A DNA stretch of 64,000 nt from Candidatus Scybalocola faecigallinarum (lineage in GTDB: Bacteria > Bacillota > Clostridia > Lachnospirales > Lachnospiraceae): contig DVIT01000044.1 of assembly GCA_018711005.1 (NCBI GenBank), positions 1 through 64,000 on the forward strand, in the 5' to 3' direction. Positions 43,344 through 51,229 of this stretch are shown here, in pieces. Made by a program: the position numbers and the translations under genes. The first letter of the stretch is position 1, and the number at the start of each line of letters is the position of its first letter. Below the pieces are notes generated by a model. The model was given only the letters and a program-made list of their open reading frames with translations. It made no database searches and was not told the DNA's origin.

Positions 43344-43898
43344 TCATCTTTTCTCAATAAACACATGTTTATTGGTTTTGTAAATTTTTTCTTTATATAT
43401 ATGAAGGGACAGACCCTCTACATAATCAAATGACGTATGAAGATCCGATTCCACAACAATGATCGTATATTCATCTGCCAGACAGGATCCGGCAAGATAT
43501 TGTAAAACGCTTTTTTCCAGCAGCTTCCCATAAGGGGGATCCATAAAAATAATATCAAAAGGCTCCTCCTCCCGCTCAAGCAGGTTCAGGGCCGATAAAA
43601 CATCCTTTCTCAAAACCCGGGCGCCGTCATCAAGGCGGGTAAACTTAAGATTTTCTTCAATACAATCTGCTGCCTTTTGCATCTGCTCTACAAACACCGC
43701 GCTTTTTGCGCCGCGGCTTAAAGCTTCAATGCCAATAGCTCCGCTTCCCGAAAAAAGATCCAGAAAACGGCAGTCTGCCAGATTGGGTGCAAGGACGTTA
43801 AACAATGTTTCCTTGATCCGATCCGTTGTCGGCCGGGTATCCATGCCGTCAATGGTTTTTAACGGCAATCTTCTTGCTTTTCCTGCAATAACTCTCAT
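43344..43898 (-). CDS. rsmD: 16S rRNA (guanine966-N2)-methyltransferase
   Basis: This 184-residue SAM-dependent methyltransferase starts MRVIAGKARRLPL, with TRPTTDRIKETLFNVL, the SAM loop FLDLFSGSGAIGIEALSRGA and the catalytic FMDPPYGK. The ATG at 43898 follows AGAGGA closely; a longer frame upstream lacks a site. It is first in the rsmD-coaD-coiled-coil operon, with the promoter at 44012-44039. Confidence 0.95.
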   Translation of the reverse strand: MRVIAGKARRLPLKTIDGMDTRPTTDRIKETLFNVLAPNLADCRFLDLFSGSGAIGIEALSRGAKSAVFVEQMQKAADCIEENLKFTRLDDGARVLRKDVLSALNLLEREEEPFDIIFMDPPYGKLLEKSVLQYLAGSCLADEYTIIVVESDLHTSFDYVEGLSLHIYKEKIYKTNKHVFIEKR

Positions 43899-44011
43899 AT
43901 TTTCCTCTTTTCTCCCCCAATATGCCGCAGTCATTTTCCAGCCTTATGGCTGATGGATTTTGCACATAACACTTCATCCAGGTGAACTGTTACCAAAAAA
44001 CTGCTATTTCT

Positions 44012-44039
44012 ATTTTATTCTACTTCCTTCATTTGTCAA
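44012..44039 (-). promoter_or_regulatory. rsmD promoter
   Basis: Reverse strand TTGACA (44039-44034), 16 bases, TAAAAT (44017-44012). Confidence 0.72.
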
Positions 44040-44050
44040 CCCTTCATTTT

Positions 44051-44106
44051 AAAAAAAAGGATACCAACGGAACATCTTTTAATGATGTTTCCGCGGTATC
44101 CTTTTT
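44051..44106 (-). terminator. Terminator after the spore protein gene
   Basis: AAAAAGGATACC pairs with GGTATCCTTTTT, with an inner AACATC/GATGTT stem, followed by more U. A long, strong hairpin. Confidence 0.85.
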
Positions 44107-44163
44107 AGACAACCGGCTCTTAATCCGGCTTTTATCGCGCGATCCTTTTCAGGTCATACCTGA

Positions 44164-44379
44164 TCAGTTAGGCATTTTGCCGGACATCTGTTCTTCCTGG
44201 CGGCGGATCATCCGGCGTACCATTTCGCCTCCTACGGAGCCGTTCTGGTAAGATGTCAGATTTCCGTTGTAGCCGTTAGTCAACGGCACACCAAGCTCGC
44301 TGGCAACTTCAAACTTAAACTGGTCCAGTGCTGCCTTAGCCTCTGGGACTTCCGGTGTATTGGATGAACTGTTTTTCAT
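44164..44379 (-). CDS. Alpha/beta-type small acid-soluble spore protein
   Basis: This 71-residue protein has the DNA-binding SASP signature: AKAALDQFKFEVASELGVPL (with the germination-protease site in FEVASELGV), then NGYNGNLTSYQNGSVGGEMVRRMI. Such proteins coat and protect spore DNA and are cut by GPR at germination. The ATG at 44379 has GGAGG eight bases upstream; a longer frame reads through duplicated leader. It shows that the organism can sporulate, or descends from one that did. Confidence 0.93.
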   Translation of the reverse strand: MKNSSSNTPEVPEAKAALDQFKFEVASELGVPLTNGYNGNLTSYQNGSVGGEMVRRMIRRQEEQMSGKMPN

Positions 44380-44383
44380 GTCC

Positions 44384-44495
44384 ATTTCCTCCTTCTCGGC
44401 CACTCTTTTACTGGCCATAGAGGTATCCCCGGAGGGGATTTCCTCCTTTTCGGCCATTCTCTTAAGGCCTTGCAGGTATCCCCGGAGGGATTCCT
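44384..44495 (-). repeat. Tandem duplication of the spore-protein leader and ribosome binding site
   Basis: Two units of about 55-60 bases, 44384-44445 and 44438-44495, each contain TCCGGGGATACCT, then a GGCC word, then AAGGAGGAAAT on the reverse strand. Only the second is followed by a usable ATG; the first ribosome binding site leads to no start. Confidence 0.75.
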
Positions 44496-44523
44496 CTTTT
44501 GGTGTGTTTTCTGGTGACACTAT

Positions 44524-44530
44524 TATTATG
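44524..44530 (-). promoter_or_regulatory. Possible sigma-G -10 element of the spore protein gene
   Basis: Reverse strand CATAATA fits the sigma-G -10 pattern CATNNTA. A GTATT lies upstream, but the 15-base gap is shorter than usual, so this is tentative. Confidence 0.35.
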
Positions 44531-44568
44531 GCACTGAAAAACAAAAATACACTGGCAAAAAAATGTAA

Positions 44569-46620
44569 CTATAATACAAGGCTGTCGCCGCCGGTCCTCA
44601 TATAGCGGTCCAGCTTGTCTCTCAGGGCTTTGTGCTGGGGAAGCTTCAACTGCTCATCCTTTTCTATAAGAGCTTTGGCTGTCTGAGTTGCTTCTTTTAA
44701 AAGATCCATGTCATTAAATATATCGCCGATCTTAAATTCCATAATGCCGCTTTGCTTAAGTCCGAACAAGTCTCCCGGCCCGCGCAGCTTCAGGTCCTCT
44801 CCGGCAATGAAAAATCCGTCGTTGGACTTTACAAGGACTTCCAGACGCTCCTGGGCGCTTTTTTTATCTGAGGTATTTACAAAAATGCAGTAGGACTGGG
44901 CGTCGCCGCGGCCTACACGGCCCCTGAGCTGATGAAGCTGGGCCAGTCCGAAGCGCTGGGCGTCCTCGATCATCATGACTGTGGCATTGGGCACATTAAC
45001 GCCAACCTCAACCACGGTTGTGGACACAAGAACCTGGATCTGGCCTGCGCCAAAGCGTTCCATGATCTCATTTTTTTCCTTAGGCTTCTGCTTGCCGTGA
45101 AGATATTCAATACATATATCCGAGGGCAGAGCTTCTTTGAGCCGGGCGGTGTAATCTACAACATTTTCCGCCTCCATCATTTCGCTTTCTTCCACCATGG
45201 GGCATATCACATAAACCTGGTGTCCCTGGCGGACCTGCTGCTCAATAAACCGATAGGCGGACTTCCGGTAGCTGGTGCCCACCACGCAGTTTTTTACAGG
45301 CAGGCGCCGGGCCGGAAGCTCGTCGATCACTGAAATATCCAGATCGCCGTATAATATAATGGCCAATGTTCTGGGGATCGGCGTTGCGCTCATAACAAGT
45401 ACATGGGGCGTCTCCCCTTTTCCTGAAAGGAACTCCCGCTGACGCACGCCAAAACGGTGCTGCTCGTCAGTAACAACAAGGGCCAGCCGGTCATACACTG
45501 CCTTTTCCTGGATAAGGGCGTGGGTTCCTACAATAATATCCGTTTCATGGGCGGCGATCTTTTCATAGGCCGTCCGCTTTTCCCTGGCCGTCATGCTCCC
45601 GGTCAGCAAGGTGACCCGAACATGAAATGGCTCAAACAGCTGGACAAACGATTCATAATGCTGGCGGGCCAGCACTTCCGTCGGGGCCATGATACATCCC
45701 TGAAATCCGTTTTGCGCCGCCTGCAAAAGGGCAAGGGCGGCGATAACCGTCTTTCCTGAGCCTACATCGCCCTGGATCAGCCGGTTCATAACATTTTCCG
45801 AAGCCATATCCGCCTGGATCTCCTTCCATGTACGCATCTGGGCTCCGGTCAGCTGGTAAGGCAGCCCGGCAATAAGATCGTCACAAAAAGATGCGGGGGC
45901 CATGGGATAATGGTTCTTTACCTGCCGGGTCTGTTCCTTCATACTTTGGATGGCCAGGGCAAATACAAAAAACTCATCAAAAACAAGGCGCCGCCGGGCA
46001 GTAAGCATCTGTTCCCAATCCTTTGGGAAATGAATCTGGCGCAGAGCAAAATTATATTCTGCCAGCTTATATTTGCGCCGTACCGGATCCGGCAAAAACT
46101 CCCGGGAAAGATCCACCCCATCCAGGGCCTGGCCGATAAGGCGGATCAGCAGCTTGTTGCTCACCCCTTCAGTTAAAGGGTAGACCGGCTGCATGGAATT
46201 AAGCTTTTCCTTATATTCCTCCGGGGTAAAAATCTCCGGCTGCTCTACGGTCAAGCTGCCCCGTTTATTTACGGGAGTGCCCCGGAAAATATAGGTCTCC
46301 CCGGACTTTATGGAATTTTTCAGATAGGGCATATTATACCAGGTCATATAAAGCATACGCCCCGGTCCCCGGGTCTTTAAGGTCACTGCAGGCACACGGG
46401 TCTTATGGTTCACCGACGGCGGCGTCATTACTGTGCATATAATAGCAGCGGCCTTTCCCTCCTGTATTTCTTCGGGAAAGACCGGCGCTTCATAAACATC
46501 ATAATTTTTCGGATAATACTCCAACAGATTTTCAATGGTAAAAATGCCCAGGCGGGCGAGAAGCTTCTGGGTCTTCTCGCCAACGCCTTTAAGGGCTGTG
46601 ATCTCACTGTATAAATCCAT
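44569..46620 (-). CDS. recG: ATP-dependent DNA helicase RecG
   Basis: This 683-residue helicase remodels stalled forks and Holliday junctions. It has an N-terminal wedge domain (OB fold, about 40-150), Walker A GDVGSGKT, the DEQH box in VTDEQHRFGVRQR, and the later motifs SATPIPRT, STTVVEVGVNVPNA and QLRGRVGRG. It follows fakA by 10 bases. Length and motif order are normal. Confidence 0.97.
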   Translation of the reverse strand: MDLYSEITALKGVGEKTQKLLARLGIFTIENLLEYYPKNYDVYEAPVFPEEIQEGKAAAIICTVMTPPSVNHKTRVPAVTLKTRGPGRMLYMTWYNMPYLKNSIKSGETYIFRGTPVNKRGSLTVEQPEIFTPEEYKEKLNSMQPVYPLTEGVSNKLLIRLIGQALDGVDLSREFLPDPVRRKYKLAEYNFALRQIHFPKDWEQMLTARRRLVFDEFFVFALAIQSMKEQTRQVKNHYPMAPASFCDDLIAGLPYQLTGAQMRTWKEIQADMASENVMNRLIQGDVGSGKTVIAALALLQAAQNGFQGCIMAPTEVLARQHYESFVQLFEPFHVRVTLLTGSMTAREKRTAYEKIAAHETDIIVGTHALIQEKAVYDRLALVVTDEQHRFGVRQREFLSGKGETPHVLVMSATPIPRTLAIILYGDLDISVIDELPARRLPVKNCVVGTSYRKSAYRFIEQQVRQGHQVYVICPMVEESEMMEAENVVDYTARLKEALPSDICIEYLHGKQKPKEKNEIMERFGAGQIQVLVSTTVVEVGVNVPNATVMMIEDAQRFGLAQLHQLRGRVGRGDAQSYCIFVNTSDKKSAQERLEVLVKSNDGFFIAGEDLKLRGPGDLFGLKQSGIMEFKIGDIFNDMDLLKEATQTAKALIEKDEQLKLPQHKALRDKLDRYMRTGGDSLVL

Positions 46621-46629
46621 ACGTCTTTA

Positions 46630-48324
46630 TTATTCTACGGAAACGATATAGTAGTAGATGGGCTGTCCGCCGCTTTGCAGCTCTATATCGCAATCCGGAT
46701 ACTTTTCTTCCACAGCATCTGCCAGAGTCTGAGCATCTTCCTCACTTACATCGGCTCCGTAATAAATGCTGATCAGCTCTGCATCATCATCCATCAGGGC
46801 ATCAATCAGGGATTTTGTCGTTTCGGCAATATCTTCGCCAACAGACAAAATGCCGCTGTCGCCAATACCCATAATATTACCCTCTTTAATAGTCTTGTCA
46901 TCGATCATGGTATCCCGCACTGCATAAGTCACCTGACCGGACTTAACATTGCTCATTTCTTCAGTCATGCGCTTCGCATTTTCCTGGGACGGCTGTCCGG
47001 GCACAAAGTTGATCAGGGCGGTAATTCCCTGAGGCACCGTCTTGGATGGGATAACGATGATCTCCTTGTCCTCAGTCAGAGACTGAGCCTGCTGAGCGGC
47101 CAGGATGATATTTTTATTGTTCGGGAAAATATAGATCGTATCTGCATTCACATGTTCAATGGCATTTAACATATCTTCAGTGCTTGGATTCATGGTCTGG
47201 CCGCCTTCAATAATATAATCCACGCCCAGGCCTTTAAAGATCTCGTTCATACCTTCGCCCACGGAAACACTGATAAAGCCGTTTTCCTTGCGGGGCTGGG
47301 CCTTTCTGGCCTTTTCCTGTTCTTCCTCCAGCTGCATTGCGGCAACCTTCTGAGCATCCTTGATCACCTTCTCATGGTGTTCCTCCCGCATATTATCGAT
47401 CTTCATACTGGTCAGCGAACCATAGCTTAAGCCCTTCTGGATGGCCAGACCGGGATCATTGGTATGTACATGGACCTTAACAATATCATCCAGCCATACA
47501 CATACGATAGAATCACCAATCGATGCCAGGTATTCTTTAAACTCGTGTTCTGTGTCTTCATTAAATGCCTTTTCCAGCATAACAATAAATTCAGTACAGT
47601 AACCAAACTTAATGTCTGCGGTATCAATATTTTCAGAGGACGCTCCGGAGCCTGAAACAGATGCAGGCCCTGCGCCGGCTGTAATGGTCACATCCGTGTC
47701 GCTTTCCTTGCCAATGAGACAATCATAGCACCCCTTTAACACTTCCATAAGGCCCTGGCCGCCGGAATCCACTACACCGGCCTGCTTTAACACAGGCAGA
47801 AGCTCCGGTGTCTGGGACAATACATAATCGCCGTACTCTAAAACCTCTTTCAGGCCTTCTTCCAGGTCGTCACAATCAATGGCAACTTCCTCGATCTTTT
47901 CAGCCATCCCTCTGGCTACGGTAAGGATCGTTCCTTCCTTAGGCTTCATAACTGCCTTATAGGCTGTCTCTGTCGCCCGCGCAAAGGCATCTGCCATTAC
48001 TGACATATTGATCTCGCTGTATTCTTTAATTTCCTTGGTAAATCCTCTGAACAGCTGGGATAAAATAACGCCGGAGTTACCTCTGGCACCTCTTAAAGCT
48101 CCCATGGAAATGGCTTTTGCCAGATTATCCATCGTCGGCTCTGCAATCTGGCTCACCTCTTTTGCCGCTGCCATAATGGTTAAAGACATATTCGTTCCTG
48201 TATCGCCGTCCGGTACCGGGAAAACGTTCAGTTCATTGATCCACTCCTTTTTCCCTTCAATTCTGCGCGCTCCGGAAAGAAACATCTTCTGAAGCATCCC
48301 GGCATCGATAGTTTTTATAGCCAC
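46630..48324 (-). CDS. fakA: Fatty acid kinase catalytic subunit FakA (DAK2 domain)
   Basis: This 564-residue protein has an N-terminal DAK2 kinase domain with FPVPDGDTGTNM (metal and ATP site) and GARGNSGVILSQLFRG. A middle domain (about 230-310) and a C-terminal DegV-like domain (about 340-564) follow. FakA with a FakB protein phosphorylates exogenous fatty acids for entry into phospholipid synthesis. It stands between yloU and recG as in Bacillus. Confidence 0.95.
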   Translation of the reverse strand: MAIKTIDAGMLQKMFLSGARRIEGKKEWINELNVFPVPDGDTGTNMSLTIMAAAKEVSQIAEPTMDNLAKAISMGALRGARGNSGVILSQLFRGFTKEIKEYSEINMSVMADAFARATETAYKAVMKPKEGTILTVARGMAEKIEEVAIDCDDLEEGLKEVLEYGDYVLSQTPELLPVLKQAGVVDSGGQGLMEVLKGCYDCLIGKESDTDVTITAGAGPASVSGSGASSENIDTADIKFGYCTEFIVMLEKAFNEDTEHEFKEYLASIGDSIVCVWLDDIVKVHVHTNDPGLAIQKGLSYGSLTSMKIDNMREEHHEKVIKDAQKVAAMQLEEEQEKARKAQPRKENGFISVSVGEGMNEIFKGLGVDYIIEGGQTMNPSTEDMLNAIEHVNADTIYIFPNNKNIILAAQQAQSLTEDKEIIVIPSKTVPQGITALINFVPGQPSQENAKRMTEEMSNVKSGQVTYAVRDTMIDDKTIKEGNIMGIGDSGILSVGEDIAETTKSLIDALMDDDAELISIYYGADVSEEDAQTLADAVEEKYPDCDIELQSGGQPIYYYIVSVE

Positions 48325-48351
48325 TGCTTTCTTCCTCCTTAAAATTCCTTA

Positions 48352-48708
48352 TTAATCGATCACACGGACGCCCTCAACAAATACGTTGACGGTTCCCACC
48401 TGGATTCCGGTGAACTCCTCCACTTTATAGCGGACATTGCTCATCAGGTTATCTGCCACAGCGGCAATACTTACACCGTATGCGACTATAATATGAAAAT
48501 TTATATGAAGAACATTGTCTTCAATGGTCACATCCACGCCCTTTGCCAGGCTGTCCCTCTTTAACAGCTTGGTCAGACCGTCTTTCATACTGACCATCGC
48601 CATCCCCACGATGCCAAAGCACTCAATGGCCGCCAGGCCGGCGTATTTGGCAATAACATCCAGATCAACGTTGATTTGACCCATATCCGTAACTACTCGA
48701 CCCTTCAT
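48352..48708 (-). CDS. Asp23/Gls24 family envelope stress protein (YloU)
   Basis: This 118-residue protein starts GRVVTDMGQINVDLDVIAKYAGLAAIECFG and carries the paired beta-strand core (VTIEDNVLHINFHIIVAYGVSI ... VKYKVEEFTG type). The family is linked to cell-envelope homeostasis. It is the first gene of the yloU-fakA-recG run, with a GGAGGT site before the ATG. Confidence 0.94.
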   Translation of the reverse strand: MKGRVVTDMGQINVDLDVIAKYAGLAAIECFGIVGMAMVSMKDGLTKLLKRDSLAKGVDVTIEDNVLHINFHIIVAYGVSIAAVADNLMSNVRYKVEEFTGIQVGTVNVFVEGVRVID

Positions 48709-48924
48709 AGATATACCTCCAATTCATAAATCTATATGTCCGGCACACATTCACCGTACCAAACGATAATATTTTATATACAGGCGCTAAAAATACCGGC
48801 GCCTATGATGCCGAAAATAGCCTTTTCCTTTGTCATTTGTCTCCGGCATCATTCTATTATGTATTATAACCGCTTTTTATAAAAAAGAAAATGATAATTT
48901 ATAATAAATTTTGTCCTTTTTTAC
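48709..48924. other. Divergent intergenic region between yloU and rpmB
   Basis: Contains a GC-rich hairpin-forming stretch (about 48790-48855, CCGGCGCC and GCCGGAG words) and AT-rich DNA before the rpmB promoter. No promoter with clear spacing was found for yloU, and no gene. Confidence 0.4.
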
Positions 48925-48953
48925 TTGCATTTATAATTTCTTTCTGTTAAAAT
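48925..48953 (+). promoter_or_regulatory. rpmB promoter
   Basis: TTGCAT (48925-48930), 17 bases, TAAAAT (48948-48953), about 45 bases before the ribosome binding site. Confidence 0.72.
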
Positions 48954-49004
48954 AGGCTTGTTGTAAACCTGCACAGGTTAATATCACTCAAGGAGGTGCT
49001 TTCA

Positions 49005-49190
49005 ATGGCTAGATGTGCAATTTGTGATAAAGGAGCTCACTTTGGTATCCAGGTATCTCACTCACATAGAAGAAACAACAAAATGTGGAAATCCAACATT
49101 AAAAAAGTGAAAGTAAATGTAAACGGAGCTGCAAAGAAGATGTACGTTTGTACTTCCTGCTTAAGATCCGGTTTAGTTGAAAGAGCTTAA
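49005..49190 (+). CDS. rpmB: 50S ribosomal protein L28
   Basis: This 61-residue protein starts MARCAICDKGAHFG and has CTSCLRSG near the end, the two halves of a zinc ribbon (CxxC ... CxxC), plus VSHSHRRNNKMWKSNI. AAGGAGG precedes the ATG at 49005. It is a single gene with its own promoter and terminator, divergent from yloU, an arrangement seen in many Bacillota. Confidence 0.98.
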   Translation: MARCAICDKGAHFGIQVSHSHRRNNKMWKSNIKKVKVNVNGAAKKMYVCTSCLRSGLVERA

Positions 49191-49196
49191 TAGAGA

Positions 49197-49246
49197 AACG
49201 CCCTGCTGACGGTAACTGGCCACCAAACCTTCAGCCGGGCGTTTTT
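49197..49246 (+). terminator. rpmB terminator
   Basis: AACGCCC (49197-49203) and GGGCGTT (49237-49243), with an added CTGA/TCAG inside, followed by TTTTT. Confidence 0.8.
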
Positions 49247-49284
49247 CTTTGCTTACTGCCAGATGCAGCAGGGCATATCCGCTC

Positions 49285-49329
49285 AAAAAAGCCGGAAAGA
49301 CATGACAGGCATGTCCATCCGGCTTTTTT
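49285..49329. terminator. Bidirectional terminator between rpmB and the FHA gene
   Basis: AAAAAAGCCGGA (49285-49296) and TCCGGCTTTTTT (49318-49329) form a perfect 12-bp stem with an inner GACATG/CATGTC stem; U-tracts on both sides fit the convergent genes. Confidence 0.9.
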
Positions 49330-49363
49330 CAATTTCTTCTGTTTTTTAAGTTCTCTCTGGCCG

Positions 49364-50431
49364 TTAATCTGCATAATATGTAAATTCATCGTTAGCGAAA
49401 TTAATACGCACGCCGTTTAATAAAATATAGTTCTTTCCGGCTTCCAAAGGCTCCCCATTAAGGAAGGTGGAATTTGTGGAATAATTATCGCAAATATAGT
49501 AAGCACCATCGATTTTATGTATAATGGCATGCATACGGCTTACTGCAGGGTTATCTGTCAGCAGGTAGTCTGCCATTCCCGGGATCTTTCCGATCTTAAA
49601 CTCATCCTTGTTAATAACGATCTTTTCCCCATTCTTCTTGCGGATCATATACGGGAAGGACTGGGGCGCATCATAAGTTTCTTTTTCCGGCGCAGGCACG
49701 CTTACATCATCCAGACGGATCTCCGGAACTTCATCTGCAGCCTTTTTCGGTTCATCCTCAGGCGCCATAAAGGAAATTTCTTCTTCCTGTTTCCGGACAG
49801 GTCTTTCGGCTGCCAGGGATTCCAGAGGGATCATATCCGGCTCCGGAGTTTTAGGAAATACGTCTGCGGAAGCCACGGGTCCCTCCTCCTGCTCCAGACG
49901 ATCCAGATAATCAATAAAATCTGCCGGATTAAGTTTTTTATTCTGGTTCAGGTAGTTAATGATCTTACCAATGTATTCCAGATTTTCTGAACTGTCATAC
50001 TGCATATTAACGATCAGCTCGCGGATATAGCTGCGCAGCGGCTTGATCTGAAGGCCCGGATTTACTGCAGGCACACAGATAAATCGCAGGCTTCCGGTTT
50101 CCTCGGAAACATACACAAGATCTGAATCCAGCAAAATAAATTTAGGACTGATATTTTTCTCCATACCATATAAAAGCGCATCTGCAACAGCTGCAAACAA
50201 AGCGATTGCTTCCCGCTTTGTCATAACCTTGTTTAACTGGCTGCGCAAAGGCACACGGCCGGTAATATCATAATACACATGGTGCTTATCATATTCCGCA
50301 TAGATCAGCGGACTGTTCCACTCGCTGAGGGCCTGCGCCGCTTCTTCATCCATCATAGCCGTAGAAGGCAGTCTCAGCGTCAGCGTTTTCTCAAACGGCA
50401 CATTATCCATTTCAAATTTATCAATGTTCAT
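49364..50431 (-). CDS. FHA-domain protein with DUF6382-like N-terminus
   Basis: This 355-residue protein has an N-terminal domain of about 180 residues (TLRLPSTAMMDEEAAQALSEW ... FIDYLDRLE) that resembles the DUF6382 region found with FHA domains in Bacillota. An acidic, proline-rich linker (about 185-265) follows, then a C-terminal FHA domain (about 268-355: KIGKIPGMADYLL, NPAVSRMHAII, NSTFLNGEPL). FHA domains bind phosphothreonine, so a Ser/Thr kinase is expected elsewhere. Both the FHA serine and asparagine contacts are kept. Its operon partner is unclear. Confidence 0.82.
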   Translation of the reverse strand: MNIDKFEMDNVPFEKTLTLRLPSTAMMDEEAAQALSEWNSPLIYAEYDKHHVYYDITGRVPLRSQLNKVMTKREAIALFAAVADALLYGMEKNISPKFILLDSDLVYVSEETGSLRFICVPAVNPGLQIKPLRSYIRELIVNMQYDSSENLEYIGKIINYLNQNKKLNPADFIDYLDRLEQEEGPVASADVFPKTPEPDMIPLESLAAERPVRKQEEEISFMAPEDEPKKAADEVPEIRLDDVSVPAPEKETYDAPQSFPYMIRKKNGEKIVINKDEFKIGKIPGMADYLLTDNPAVSRMHAIIHKIDGAYYICDNYSTNSTFLNGEPLEAGKNYILLNGVRINFANDEFTYYAD

Positions 50432-50519
50432 TTTTCATCCTCCTGGTTATAAAAATCCGTTTTTCGGTCCTGACTCCCGGCAGACCTGAAAAACAGTTAC
50501 ATTTAACAATTATGACGGC

Positions 50520-50660
50520 TCATGAGCAATTAAACATGTTATATCCCAGTACAAGAAAGAATATGAGCACGCATAAACTCAACAAGCTGAACTTCATCAG
50601 CAGCATGACGGTCATGCCGATGGCTATCCAAAATAACACAAAACCGATCAGTCGTTTCAT
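50520..50660 (-). CDS. Small two-helix membrane protein (46 residues)
   Basis: The frame encodes KRLIGFVLFWIAIGMTVMLLM, a short FSLLSLC turn and VLIFFLVLGYNMF, so two membrane helices with almost no soluble part. GGGGG lies five bases before the ATG at 50660. It lies between gerW and the FHA gene, both leftward. I recognise no family; the ribosome binding site, the clean helices and the gap it fills support a real gene. Confidence 0.6.
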   Translation of the reverse strand: MKRLIGFVLFWIAIGMTVMLLMKFSLLSLCVLIFFLVLGYNMFNCS

Positions 50661-50729
50661 GACATCCCCCAAAGCGTATATGTCTTACCTCTATTCTATG
50701 CACAAAAAGGGGATCGTGTGCATGGACCT

Positions 50730-51140
50730 TTAAATTTCTTCACCGTCAATAATATCGTCTACTGCCTTTTTTACTTCCGGATCCATGTCCGCCTTGCCCT
50801 TGTCTGATGTGAATTTATTGACCACATCAGGGATCAGGTCAATAATCTTGGATACAGCATCCTGTGGCTGGTTCACCGGGATCATCTTCGTCACGCCATT
50901 GGAAATGACCAGCACTGCCGATGGCTTTAACTTGCCGCCCATACCGCCGCCGGCGCTGTTTTTATCTGTCTTTTCCCAGGCGCCTGCGGCAACGCCAAAG
51001 GATACATCCACCAGCGGAACAATGATGGTGTCATTGACATGAACAACATCTCCCACAACCGTCTTAGCGGATATAAAACTGTCCATGCCTTTAAACAAAG
51101 ACTCTACTGTAGTCGTAAACTTAGTTTCTTTTTCTGCCAT
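50730..51140 (-). CDS. gerW: GerW family sporulation protein (YtfJ)
   Basis: This 136-residue protein has the YtfJ pattern TVESLFKGMDSFISAKTVVG, IIVPLVDVSFGVAAGAW, a glycine-rich loop (SAGGGMGGKLKPSAVLVI) and VPVNQPQDAVSKIIDLIPD. In Bacillus it is needed for normal spore germination with alanine. The ATG at 51140 has AGGAGG eleven bases upstream. It lies directly downstream of the DUF2953 gene, as ytfJ follows ytfI in Bacillus. Confidence 0.93.
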   Translation of the reverse strand: MAEKETKFTTTVESLFKGMDSFISAKTVVGDVVHVNDTIIVPLVDVSFGVAAGAWEKTDKNSAGGGMGGKLKPSAVLVISNGVTKMIPVNQPQDAVSKIIDLIPDVVNKFTSDKGKADMDPEVKKAVDDIIDGEEI

Positions 51141-51193
51141 TTTATCTGATACCTCCTGATCTGATTTTATACTCAGTCCATAAATTTCAGGCA

Positions 51194-51215
51194 ACAGTTC
51201 AGCCAGCTGAACTGT
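51194..51215. repeat. Palindrome ACAGTTCAG / CTGAACTGT
   Basis: A perfect 9-bp inverted repeat with a 4-base loop between the DUF2953 and gerW genes. No U-tract. The same arms (GCAGTTCAG / CTGAACTGC) recur at 55044-55076. Confidence 0.65.
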
Positions 51216-51229
51216 AATAACGATTCGTT

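Noticed and set aside
44380-44544. N-terminal extension of the spore protein
   Set aside because: The extra 55 codons only read through the duplicated leader; the core protein starts at 44379 with a good ribosome binding site.
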